DNA of 64,000 bases from Phyto melanocephala (lineage: Eukaryota; Arthropoda; Insecta; Diptera; Rhinophoridae). Of the stretch, positions 24,763-35,254 are shown piece after piece. The notes under the pieces are model-generated. The model saw only the letters and a list, made by a program, of their open reading frames with translations, ran no database searches and was not told the DNA's origin. The DNA lies in assembly GCA_941918925.1 (NCBI GenBank), contig OW799237.1, forward strand, positions 110,888,515 to 110,952,514, in the 5' to 3' direction. Both the position numbers and the translations under genes were made by a program. Numbering within the stretch: the stretch's first letter is position 1; every line of letters starts with the position of its first letter.

Positions 24763-26320
24763 ATGCACCCGGACTTTAGTCTGGTGTTGCAAAAGTGTGC
24801 TTCAAATTTAAGTTTAAAGCATAAACAACCAATTTTGTGTAGTGCGATCGTTAACGGTAAAAATATGTCCGCTTCCGCGGCCGAAATGTCAAATAATTCT
24901 GCAGATGATAATGAAGACTTAGTACGCATAGTAAGCGATGAGGATGATGATGTCGAGGGGGAGGATAACATTATCTTTCCACATCTTACAGTAGATCGGA
25001 AGGAGGAAGACAATATAAGTTTGTGCAGTGAGCTTTCAGTGGGCAAAGAAAATGCTGGCGATGAGCGTCAAGACAGCATAGAGGATGAGGAAGTCTTGGA
25101 TATAAGTGATACACATTCAAACTCTTCCACAGAAGAAATGCAGCATTCACCCACATTGCCCGCCCAAGAAACTGGCCTGAATCCTTTTGCCTTGGCCAAC
25201 ACTTTAAGATTTCCTGTGCCTTTTGGCTTTCAAACAAATGCTACGACAGCAACGGCAAATATTTCTCCCTTTCAAGAGGAGTTTTTAAGGAAATCACATC
25301 TTTATGCCGAAGAATTGATGAAACATCAAATGCAATTGATGGCTGCCGCACGGGCCAGTGCCTTTACATTGCGCTCCAATGCAATACCTCAACTACATCA
25401 TAACGCACATCAAATAAACGCGGCTCCCAATCTAGTGCATCATCTAAATCCTTTAGCTAAAATAGGGCAATTAAGTGCGGCAGCAGCGGCCGCTGTATCA
25501 GCGGCAGCTCAACACAATCATAAACCTTTAAATCATGCACAACATCCCCATCACATGCCGCTGCATCCTCACCAGTACTCTCTAAATAATGACGCTCTGG
25601 CTAAATTAACAGATCTAAGTAAACACCATTCTCCCGCCACACCAAGCTACGCCAATAACCCCTCTACCCAACATATGATGTCTACGCTCAATCAATTGCA
25701 GACCCAAATGCAGGCTCATTTACCGGGTCTACTACATGACAACAATGACAATCTCCACGAAAGAGCTTTAAAATTTAGCATAGATAATATACTTAAGGCG
25801 GATTTTGGACGTTCAAATAGTCTCGATTCGCCACCGCAACTAAAGAAAACAAGTGGCCAACATAAATTACACACCCACAGGCAAAAGCTCAATATCACTA
25901 CATCATCTTCCTCCTCGTCTGCGGCTACAAATAACGTTCTAACCGATTCATTGGAACGTTCAGCACAAACCTTAGTCCACAATATTTCACCTTCGACCCA
26001 GACATTTTCCTCTTCATTAGCCACCATTTGTACGAATAGCAATGATTCTAATAGTACTGCTGTAAGCAGTAGCTATAGCAGTGCCAATGGAGCCCCAGAC
26101 CTAATTAAGTCATCACCTTCCCAAACACCCACCCTATCACCGGGATTTTCAACGACGACGGAAAATAGTACCAAAAACTTTAATTCATCGTCGTCTAGCA
26201 AAGCAGAAGAGAATACAACAACATTGGCTACATCGACATCAGCAACGGGCACGGGGAATGGTCCTATAGTATGGCCAGCCTGGGTTTATTGCACACGTTA
26301 CAGTGATCGTCCTAGTTCGG
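24763..26320 (+). CDS. inv: invected homeobox transcription factor, first coding exon (partial gene)
   Basis: Engrailed-family nuclear transcription factor of segment and posterior-compartment identity; this exon holds the N-terminal 519 codons plus one base. The start is the first in-frame ATG, in context ATAACATG; MHPD matches the MHPD near the N terminus of Drosophila Invected. Features by residue: acidic segment (about 50-70), FQEEFLRKSHLYAEELMKHQ (170-189), poly-Ala/His-rich linkers (about 238-275), EH1 Groucho-binding motif FSIDNIL (338-344) preceded by LHERALK, Ser/Thr-rich region, and EH2 with WPAWVY (504-509), the Extradenticle-contact motif. The exon stops after RPSSG at a consensus donor, in phase 1, where engrailed-family genes are split. 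LHERALK and FQEEFLRKS are Invected rather than Engrailed features. The homeodomain (EH4) is not encoded here. Confidence 0.93.
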
Positions 26321-26326
26321 GTAAGT
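26319..26326 (+). other. inv: Splice donor of inv exon 1
   Basis: GG|GTAAGT matches the insect donor consensus. It interrupts the glycine codon after RPSS (phase 1), the known intron position between EH2 and the downstream homeobox exons. Reading on past it reaches a TGA within three codons. Confidence 0.9.
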
Positions 26327-26910
26327 TTTGATCAAATTGTTCTTTCTTGTTTCTAAAATATCTAAGAGACAGACATTGGTAAAATCTATTAAAGATGTTG
26401 GAAAATTTTTTTTTAAGATTTCTTTTGCCGTCGGCTTTAACGAAGTCTAATTTATTTAACCGATTGGTAAGCAATTTAATTAGAGGAGTAAAATGTTTTT
26501 GGAGTCAATAACAAAATTGTGATCAAACTTTATTTAATTTGATTTTATACTAAAATTTGGATAATTTTTTTCTTAAAACTGCTGTTTTAAATGTATAATA
26601 GTTCTTTTGTTTTTAAATTTTTTGTTTTTGTTTTAATAATTAATTAATTCTTTGAAGACTAAGATTTCGTGGGGTTTTTCTTCATTTTAATATTTAATAA
26701 AATTCAATATAAGAAACATAAAAACTTAAGGACAATATTAAAGAGATTTTATAGAAAGAAAAAATTTTATATTTTAATTATTGACAACAAGATGAAGACA
26801 ATAATAAGTTTTTTGCAAATGCTGAATTATAATTGAAGTGATGACGATGTCGATTTAATATAACGATGACGTCGTCGACGTCGATAGCGACGTTTATAAC
26901 AGAAATGAAA

Positions 26911-27326
26911 AGCCTGTTTAACGAAGTCGAATGAATGTGTTCTTTCGCATTTTAAGCAAAAAAAAAAAACTGATTTAAGTTCAGCTATCTACACTTTATG
27001 CGAACGATAACTTGGAATACGATACGAAAGAAAATGTAAGCATTTTCATACAAAATTTAATTTATCTATGACGAATGTACGGTCAGCAAAGCGAACGTAA
27101 ATGTCAAAATCAGTCACTTGTTCTTTTCCTTTCGAGTGGTCAAACTATTTTGCAAAAAACAATTATTAAAACATTGTAACATTCTGCTTTAATTAAAATT
27201 TAATTTTGTTACTATTTTTAAAATGAAATTAATACTTTTCGTCACTATTTCGTAATAATATCTGTTTTTTACATCCATTATTTTTAAACAAACAAAACAC
27301 ATACACTCGGCATCGTTAAACAGGCT
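26911..27326. mobile_element. Unclassified inverted-repeat element (MITE-like)
   Basis: Left end AGCCTGTTTAACGA and right end TCGTTAAACAGGCT are exact inverted copies. The similarity continues inward (GTCGAATGAATGTGTT against GCCGAGTGTATGTGTT) for about 35 bp with few mismatches. The total of 416 bp has no coding content. I could not find a convincing target-site duplication, so the superfamily is unassigned. Confidence 0.6.
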
Positions 27327-27774
27327 GTAATATTTATTTTATAGTAAATTTGTATCGTGCTCTTATGTATAAGGTGACAAAATCTGCCACATACAAAACA
27401 TGTTTCTTTTTATTTAATATGCATCGTAACTTTCTGCAACGTAAACATCTATATAGAATAAATTTTTACAAATTCATCGAAACTGAGTATGGTATAAAAT
27501 GACATGAATCTATAACTTGTTTTCGTTTCTAACAAACAATGTTGCCCTTTTATTGTGAAACACTTTTCAAAGGTCGCCTGCAGAAATATCGGAATAAAAT
27601 AAAATTTTGTATATAAAAAAACTGATCTCAAGCTTAATAAATAAAACAGCCAATTGATGAAAAATATCGAATGCTTTTACATAATATTTGATATGACGAT
27701 TTTAAAACTTTGACATGATTTAGATTCGTTTAGCTGTTTGCCTGAAATTAAGACCTTTGATAAGCAGTGGTTAT
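27327..27774. other. Intronic non-coding stretch
   Basis: No feature recognised. Confidence 0.4.
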
Positions 27775-28050
27775 TTTTATATCCTTCACCTGTGGCGCCA
27801 AAGGTATACATAGCTTTGTCACTCCGCTTGTAATATTAATATTCACATACTTTCTGAAAGCTTGTGAATAGGGAAGTCGTTTAAGCAATGTCCGTTTGTC
27901 CAAGTCTTGAAGTGAACTTTTAGAAGCCACACATGTTGAACAGACCTATATGTGTTACCAGTTATTTAAAAATATTCGTGTATGAATCGCAATTGATATT
28001 AGCAAACAAATGCGACTCCTGCGGTTTTTTCTACATATTTTTCCCAAAAA
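27775..28050 (+). mobile_element. 5' fragment of a decayed DINE-1-like element
   Basis: TATATCCTTCACCTGTGGCG with the inverse AAAGGTATACATAG, then CTTTGTCACTCCG, CTTTCTGAAAGCTTGTGAA and TGTCCGTTTGTCC reproduce the first 150 bp of the family in order. No 3' end is visible. Confidence 0.6.
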
Positions 28051-28419
28051 AAAACTAAAAATTTTTAGCCCTAGAATAACTTATCGACACGTTTGTTACT
28101 TTACTTATAAATAAAATGGGATATTGGTAATAATTTGTTGACAAATCGTTCACTATTCGGCAATGTTATAGTCAAAAATTATGTGGAATAATTTATATTT
28201 GTTTTTAATATATTAGGTTTAATGACGTTTTTAAATCTGTCATTTTTGCTAAAATAATAAGTCAGTTATTGTTTATGTTTGTAATCATATTCGTTGTGTC
28301 AACCGAAACTTTCCAATAAAATTATTTAGTTGTTATTTTTGAAATGTTTGTTTTTGATCATATAAATTTCATTACAAGAATCATAATTAACTCTAAAAAG
28401 TATTTAAAATAAAGAGCCT
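28051..28419. other. Intronic non-coding stretch
   Basis: No feature recognised. Confidence 0.4.
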
Positions 28420-28515
28420 ACTAATTCACAGACCCATAGTAACACACACATAAAATTTCATAAACATCGGTCCAGGCGTTTAATAGAAGTTCAGTAACAT
28501 ACACATGTACAGACC
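28420..28515 (-). mobile_element. Helitron 5'-end fragment
   Basis: ATTTCATAAACATCGGTCC, then AGGCGTTTAATAGAAGTTCA and GTAACATACACATG, match the module next to the 5' ends of the two Helitrons at 32880-32945 and 33670-33740 (AAATCGGTCCAGCCGTTTAA). Only this module is present. Confidence 0.5.
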
Positions 28516-28720
28516 AGAGTCTGACTTCGGTTATCCGAAAAAAAAATAACTCGAATATTTACTTATCTTTTTCGGTTATAAGTATAACCATGCATTTATC
28601 ACAGAAAATAGCTACTCGTACATGCATGAAATGCTACGGTTACGAGTATATTTATTACTTATTTTCAAAAATACTCTCTATACATACGTATTATTCGGAT
28701 ATACATGTGCGAAAACAAAT

Positions 28721-28818
28721 TACTTATAAGTATTGGCAAAATACTTATAAGTATTGGCAAAATACTTATAAGTATTGGCAAAATACTTATAAGTATTGCG
28801 ACATACTTATAAGTACTT
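28721..28818. repeat. 21-bp tandem repeat with palindromic unit
   Basis: The unit ACTTATAAGTATTGGCAAAAT is repeated about 4.5 times. The first three junctions are nearly perfect and the last units diverge (ATTGCGACAT). Each unit contains the perfect palindrome ACTTATAAGT. There is no spacer diversity, so this is a minisatellite, not a CRISPR-like array. Confidence 0.9.
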
Positions 28819-30788
28819 TTGAACAAAAAAAAACAAGTAAAAGTGCTTTATTCTGCTCTTTCATTTTTTATCAAACAAAAAGAAAATTGGTCAGGGCTGG
28901 AACTATTTGTATAGTAAATATATATAACATAATTTATATTGCTTATTAATTTAAATAAGCAACGAGCTAACACATAATAATAAAATGTTTTCTTTAAATA
29001 AAAATAAATCTACTTATATTTATTATTTATTTTTAGTATTAAGAAACGCAACTGTTATACCTGAAATTTGTATGGCTTATCAACTTAAAAAAAATTATTT
29101 TGATATAAAAGCAGAAAGACATAAGTAAAAATTAAAGAAAATAAAAGTGAAAATTTAGTTGAATTGATACTGACAAGAGATATTTAACAATGTATTTTTT
29201 ATTTTGATTTACTATTTATATAATTACGTATGTATTTACATTGCTTTTTGTTAGGAAAAAATCTGTAAGAATTTTGACCTTAATTATTGAAAAAAAAAAC
29301 ACAAATTTCCAAGGAAAACCCATCATTAAGAAGGGTGCTCTTATACAGGTAGTGATGACAGCCTATCTGACCCAAATAAATTAATGCCAGAAAGAACCTG
29401 TAAATGTTTTTATGTTCTGGACCACATAATGGAACATTCATTGAAACATTTTTAAAACTTTATTTTGAAGTCGAATTTGTGTTCACACAGTGAGATTTGA
29501 GAGTATGAATAATTATTACCATAAATTGTATTCAAAGTCAGATATTAACCTTTCCATCCCTGCTTTTTATGTATAAAAATCTACTTCTCATCGTGAAGTG
29601 AGAGGTTCTATTACATCACAAGTGTTGTCAACTTTAAGATTCAAAAAACATCAAAACAGGAAAAAAGTTTGATTTTTAAGAATATGCGTAAAGTTTAAAA
29701 TTTTGAATTTTCGATTTTATTTATTTTATAAAATTATAAATTTCGTTATTAGAACCTTTAGGCCTAAAATAGGTTTCCATAAAATATCATTAATAATAAT
29801 AATAAATTTTAAGTTAAAGTTGTAACTTTAACTTCACAGTTGGTCATATAATCGCTACTTTAAAAATAATTACAGCTTTTCATGCATATCATTATTCTTT
29901 TCTTTAGTTTTATAAAAAGTTATGTTTGTTTAACCATAGAAGATATCAGAAACATATATATTTAAATTATAACTAATAATAATATAAAATATATAATCTA
30001 TTTATACAGTTTTTTAAATGTAAGCTAAGGATCTTTATAACAAGAGCATTGTCTATTATTAATTCTTATCATTTTTGTTGCGTTGTTTCGTAAGAAATTT
30101 ACCTTGCAAAAATTGTTCTTTATTTGAATTTAGTATTTTTACTTCGATAAGAAAAAGAATGCACTAAAGAATTTGAGAAATCACATCGAGCACTGACTCA
30201 AACTTTTTGCGCGACAAAAATTTTAAAAAGCACAAATAATATTGCATAAAGCCAAAGTTGACAACGCTGGATAGGAACACAACAAAGAGAGTGTAATTAT
30301 TTCTGTAAAATACCTGATACCCAGCAAACAAGAACACAAATATTAAAGTATTATGCCGTGTTATACATTCTAAGCTAATATTTTAAGCTGTATAACGAGA
30401 CAAATCAATTTTAAAAGGTTTTAATCAACCACTAAATAGTTATTTATAAGTAAATAAACATAATGCTATTATCTGATTATTATTTTCCCGCAGAAAAAAA
30501 CGATATTCTGTTTTTGTTTTTTGGAAAAACAAACAAAAACCATATAATTTTTTCTTGACGGACTTAAAATATCTAAAAAAAGTTAATAAGAAAAACAATA
30601 AACAACAAATATATCTGTTAAAACTAATAAATATATCTTAATATAAGATTTTTTTCTTTTTTATACATTTAAAATAAATCCCACATGCTCGCTGGGCATT
30701 GCTAAAAAAATAACGCATGTCGTTGTTTCATCAACCCCTAAATTAAAAATCATAAAAAAATGTCTCTGTCCATAATTCATCTAGCAAC
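28819..30788. other. Intronic non-coding stretch
   Basis: AT-rich. I see no gene, repeat with defined ends or RNA gene. Confidence 0.45.
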
Positions 30789-31498
30789 CAGGGATGCCAG
30801 TTTAATTAAACTGGATATTTTTATGGTATAAATTTTTTTAATTTTGTGAATTTGTTTGCTTTGTTATGTTTAAGTTTTTGTAGAACAATATTTTTAGTGG
30901 TAAAACACAAAGTTCAAATAATTCGCCAATAAACATTTTAATTAAAAATCATATTTCCATTTAAGCGTCTTTTTTTTATAATAGTTACATGTTAAATAGT
31001 TTATCATATAAACTTGAAACATGAATTTATAGTCGATAACTTTAAATGTCAATGAAAATATTTAACAAAATAAAGAAAACAAACGCTGTAAGGAAATATG
31101 TAGAAATGCCTTAAATTTTAATATCTTAAGCCATATATTCTAAATAAAAGTTAGGTCAGGACATATATTCCAATACTTATATAGGAAATTAATTATGATT
31201 CGAATAAATTACCAAAGTACTGGCATATACTTTTGCTTAGTAACACTTTTCTTTAAATATTGATGTAAACAAAACTGTATTTTGGATATTTTCAAATACT
31301 AATTAAATAATATATATAAATTATTAATATATTAATTGGTAAATTATATTCATTTACTACCATTTGATTATTGTTTTTATTTTTTAAATATAAATGTTAG
31401 TATTTAGAAAAATTATGTGCAAAAATTGAAGTTTTTGGTAGATTTTAGTGCATTTTTTGACAAATTTGTTAGGAATAATAGTTTTTGTGGCATCCCTG
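30789..31498. mobile_element. hAT-type non-autonomous element with perfect 8-bp TSD
   Basis: Terminal inverted repeats CAGGGATGCCA (left) and TGGCATCCCTG (right). The 8-bp sequence CTAGCAAC flanks both sides exactly (30781-30788 and 31499-31506). An 8-bp duplication with short CAGGG-type ends is diagnostic of hAT elements. The 710 bp inside are AT-rich with no transposase-like frame, so it is non-autonomous. The minus-strand frame at 31384-31569 crosses the right boundary and is not a gene. Confidence 0.85.
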
Positions 31499-31506
31499 CT
31501 AGCAAC

Positions 31507-31980
31507 TACGGCTGCTAAGCCGTATACACACAAACGATCATAAAAAAACAACAAATAAATGTATAACAATAATGTTTATGTATGTGTGCGTTTGTACCAT
31601 AATGGTTGTGCTGTTTTCATAACCCAAGCAAGTGCATTTTTACTAAATCAAAACGCATGCAAAATTTCTACTTGATGCTCTCGCTTGAATTGTAAAAACG
31701 GTTACTCATTTTACTCGCTTTTTTTTACGGATAATCGATAACACTTAAGTATTTAAGTCCAATTTGTTGTACTGTGTACAATATAGAGTATTTATGCGAA
31801 AAATACTTAGATTTCGGTTACTTGTATATACTTATGCCGAACATCAAACGAGTATGTACGGATAGAATAATTTTTTTAGCTGTAACCGTACGCACTTATA
31901 CATGTTTTGCTAATAATACTCAATGTATATCCGAAGTTGTAATCGTTGTCATTCCCTGGTACAGACGATTTATTTACGTA
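31507..31980. other. Intronic non-coding stretch
   Basis: Contains the 3' flank of the hAT element. A 90-codon frame at 31774-32046 runs into the Helitron and is not supported. Confidence 0.4.
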
Positions 31981-32208
31981 CTAGATGACCCGGTCCGTGT
32001 TGCTGGCCCTAAGCAAACATTAGTGTTGTATTACCACACGATTTAAATTGAGCTTTTCACGAAATTTACGGCCTTTAAATAAAAATCCATTGAGTACCTA
32101 TCATAAAGTTTTTTTTTACAGAATAACTGACATATGGTGTAGGTATGGGCTCAATCTAAAAAAACGCAAGTATTTAAGGCAAATTGGAAATTATATTTAT
32201 TTATTACT

Positions 32209-32556
32209 TCATCTTATGGCCAGCGGAGAGACAATGCTTTTTGTTTTTTTAATTGGTGTAAAAACGTATAAATTGTTTGGCGTGCCATCCCGAGAGTAAG
32301 CCACATATAACTGGCCGTGTGAAACATATGAATTGGCTTTGATGGTAGTAGCAAAGGCAAGACGGAAGGGAAGGGAATTGGAGCCGCTTGAATCAGAGTG
32401 GTAAATCGTTAGAAATTATCGGAATTCGTCTAATAAGTACGTCTTCGCCTTTGAATCTGCCACCGATGATTGTTGCCTCGATTAAATTTGGTGAACAGTT
32501 TTGATGGTCAATCTGGTTCCGTTGCATAATAGTTTCAATTGAATTTGCTCATTGAG
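32209..32556 (-). pseudogene. Remnant of Helitron Rep/helicase, C-terminal helicase segment
   Basis: Reverse-strand frames give LLCNGTRL, then GGRFKGEDVLIRRIPIIS, then FKRLQFPFRLAFATTIK, and finally SHGQLYVAYSRDGTPNNLYV, ending at a TGA (32211-32209). This is the order of the last helicase motifs of the Pif1-like domain in Helitron transposases (CNGTRL, KGED-IPRI, FPVRLAFAMTINKSQGQ, HGQLYVA-SRV). A frameshift, an in-frame TGA after LPL and a deletion of the KSQGQ region make it non-functional. It lies in the same orientation as the surrounding Helitron and about 225 bp before its 3' CTAG, where an autonomous copy would have it. Confidence 0.85.
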
Positions 32557-32966
32557 CTGTAAATATTTTTTGTAAATAAACCGAAAACTCGGATTTTTGA
32601 ATGCAACATTTCGATAGTTTTAAAATTTTGATATTGGATTATTTTTAACATTTGTAAATATTTTCGGAAATACATAACCGATGTAAGAGTTTGATATCTC
32701 GTTTTGAAAAACATGAGAACGGCTTTCAAAATTAAATAAAAAGAGTAAACAAAATAAATATATGTATATGTTATTGGTGGTGCAATATGAAAAATTGATT
32801 TTGCCACGCCCCTCCGCCCGCAGATCGAAAATCAAAAATCAGACTTCACAGTGTCACCCGCCTTAATATTTTAAAGATTGCCTGAAAATTTCATCAAAAT
32901 CGGCCCAGCCGTTTTGGAGTCCATACGTTACATACATACATACATCCTATTATATATATATATTTA

Positions 32967-33757
32967 CTAGCTTATACCCGGTGTGCTTCGCCACCCCCAT
33001 TGTAATGAAATAAAAATTTTATAGTTCAAAAATATATTTATTTTGCAAGTGCCACGCCTACTGTTACTAAATCAACCATTTCTTATTCAAATAATCATAT
33101 AGACGTCAAAGTGTCTTTTGCAAAATTTGGGTACTCTAACTATTATCGCTTCCCAGATATACGAATTTTTGTATTTAATTCATATGACAGGTGCCACGCC
33201 CACTATTACTAAAGCATCCATTTCTTATCAAAATAGTCATATAGATGTCAAAGCTTCTCGTGCAAAATTTGGGTACTCTAACTGTTATCGCTTCCCGAAT
33301 ATACGAATTGTAGTATTCAATTGCCCACTATTTCTAATGTACCCATTTTTTCCAGAAATGTTTATTTGGGTGTCAAAGTTGCTCTTGCAAAATTTTAGTA
33401 CTCTAATCGATATCGTTTTCCCAAATATACGAAATTTAGTATTTAATTCATGTGGCCACGCCTACTATTGAAAGTTCGCCCATTTTTTACCGAAATGTTC
33501 GTGTGGATGTCAAAGTTTACCGTACTTAATTTGAAGACTCTAGCTGCATTAACTTTCGTGATATATAATATTTAATACTTATTCTTTAATAGGGCGTGGC
33601 ACCCCGCCCACTTACAATTTCAAACCAAAGTATAGCATATAGTTCCTTCCAGACATACAGAAAGATTCTGTGAATTCAAGGAAATCGGTCCAGCCGTTTA
33701 ACCGTCTATAAAGCACAAACAAACATACAAACACACATTGATTTTTATATATATAGA
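32967..33757 (-). mobile_element. Non-autonomous Helitron (791 bp) with exact ends
   Basis: On the minus strand the 5' end is TCTATATATATAAAAATC at 33757, preceded by A. The 3' end is GCACACCGGGTATAAGCTAG at 32967, followed by T, with the short stem GGTG...CACC just before it. A|TC...CTAG|T is the canonical Helitron structure, without TIRs or duplication. Internally about 110-bp units recur (GTGCCACGCC with CTAACTATTATCGCTTCCCA), at about 33050, 33190 and 33320. No transposase is present; the 117-codon + strand frame across the repeats is spurious. Confidence 0.85.
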
Positions 33758-33770
33758 TAGAAGATATAGA

Positions 33771-34973
33771 TGTACATTTATTAATGACTTACTGTAAAAA
33801 GCACGTATCTTGATTTTTACTGGAATTGCGTTTTTAGCGCTTTCTGGTAGTCCACATTTTATGTCGACTATTTTGCAAAATACCAGATTTACAGCTACAT
33901 AAAAAGATCTGACTCATTTAAATTTTTAAAATTTTACTTAGGTTTTTCCTTGTCGTGTAAAGTAACAGATAATTCAGATACACCTAATTTATGTTAAGCC
34001 ATCGTTGTACACATATGTATGTACATATATAGATGGGGTAGCATTTATTATTTATTTATTTATATAAATTTTTTTTGGTTTTAATAAATTAAATAAAAAA
34101 AAACTTATGTATTCTATGAATTAAACGAAAAATCTTAAAAATTAAACATATAGCGCAATTAGAATAAAATTAAATAGATACAATTTGCGTAAACTAATTA
34201 GCAAAAAATTAAAAAAATGTTTTAAAAAATTTTAGGTCCAATATTTAACAAAAGGGTTTATGAGTGCATAACATAATGCTAACTACGCTAAACGTAACAA
34301 TTAAAAACAACCGCAATCGAAACTAAATTGTTAATGATAGCAAAATAATTTAAAACAACGACAAGAATGACGACGACCACACATTATTTTTAACGATTTT
34401 TGTCCATCCAACAACTGATGGCCCAAAATATAAAATTACATTCATTTTATGGTTAACAAAATGCCATTTTACTTATATAATTTTTTTTCTATTTTAGTAT
34501 AATTGCTAAGAAAACATTCGTTGTGTTATTAAAAATTAATTTTAGATATTCTTAACCTATAATTATAAACAGAATGAATGTTTGCAAGAACAAGCAAAAG
34601 CAAATAAAACAAAGAAAATTAAGCAAAACACACAAATATTAACCACATAAACACTTTTTTCTTTAGCAACTAAAATAACATTTTGTTAAAACAATACAAA
34701 AAAGCCAACAAACAACGAATGACATTTTTGTAACCCCTAATTATTTACATATATCGATCAAAAGTCTGATGATCTCTACAAAATGATGCGACAATCCCTA
34801 AAAACTGAGACTATAGACATGCTCAACAATGCTTAACCCTTGAGAAACCACAAACAATTGTAAGACCATAATTTTAAATTAACAAATATGGCGTAGTTTT
34901 TTTTTTGCTCTCTTTCTTTTTTTAATCGGAAATTGTTTTTTAATTTGCTGCTAGATTTGGTTGTTATTACAAT
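33771..34973. other. Intronic non-coding stretch
   Basis: AT-rich, no feature recognised. Confidence 0.45.
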
Positions 34974-35064
34974 TATGTATGTATGTATGTATGTATGTAT
35001 GTATGTATGTATGTATGTATGTATGTATGTATGTATGTATGTATGTATGTATGTATGTATGTAT

Positions 35065-35065
<1 letters not shown>
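34974..35065. repeat. (TATG)n microsatellite, left flank of the Waldo-like insertion
   Basis: About 23 perfect tandem TATG units, ending directly at the T-run that is the poly(A) tail of the adjacent retrotransposon. Confidence 0.97.
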
Positions 35066-35100
<35 letters not shown>

Positions 35101-35254
35101 TAACGAGGTGAAATCATCGAAAGACCCTGGTACTCAGGTCAACCAGGAGTGCGTGACTTTAACACGCTAAAACACCTCGGTACACTAGCCCAAAATCCCT
35201 GCGGAACTACCACAAAGCTATACATCGCAGGGGGGGGAAGGTACAACACCCAAA

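Larger units (their letters stand above)
31981..33770 (-). mobile_element. Helitron interrupted by a second Helitron
   Basis: On the minus strand the 3' terminus is CTAG (31984-31981) followed by host T. The interior holds a helicase remnant in the same orientation. The 5' part reads AAACGGCTGGGCCGATTTTG and then enters a TA-rich stretch that is cut at 32966 by another Helitron. Beyond that insertion the sequence continues as TCTATATCTTCTA, giving a 5' TC preceded by host A. Removing the 791-bp insertion leaves an element of about 999 bp with the expected A|TC...CTAG|T structure. The 5' limit is an inference from the nesting. Confidence 0.65.

Noticed and set aside
24675..25237. Minus-strand frames of 123 and 83 codons
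   Set aside because: They are antisense to the inv exon and mirror its codon composition.
28721..28818. CRISPR-like appearance
   Set aside because: Units are contiguous with no variable spacers, and the genome is eukaryotic; it is a minisatellite.
31774..32046. 90-codon + strand frame
   Set aside because: It straddles the Helitron boundary at 31981 and has no recognisable domain.
33118..33471. 117-codon + strand frame
   Set aside because: It crosses internal tandem units of the non-autonomous Helitron and has no protein features.
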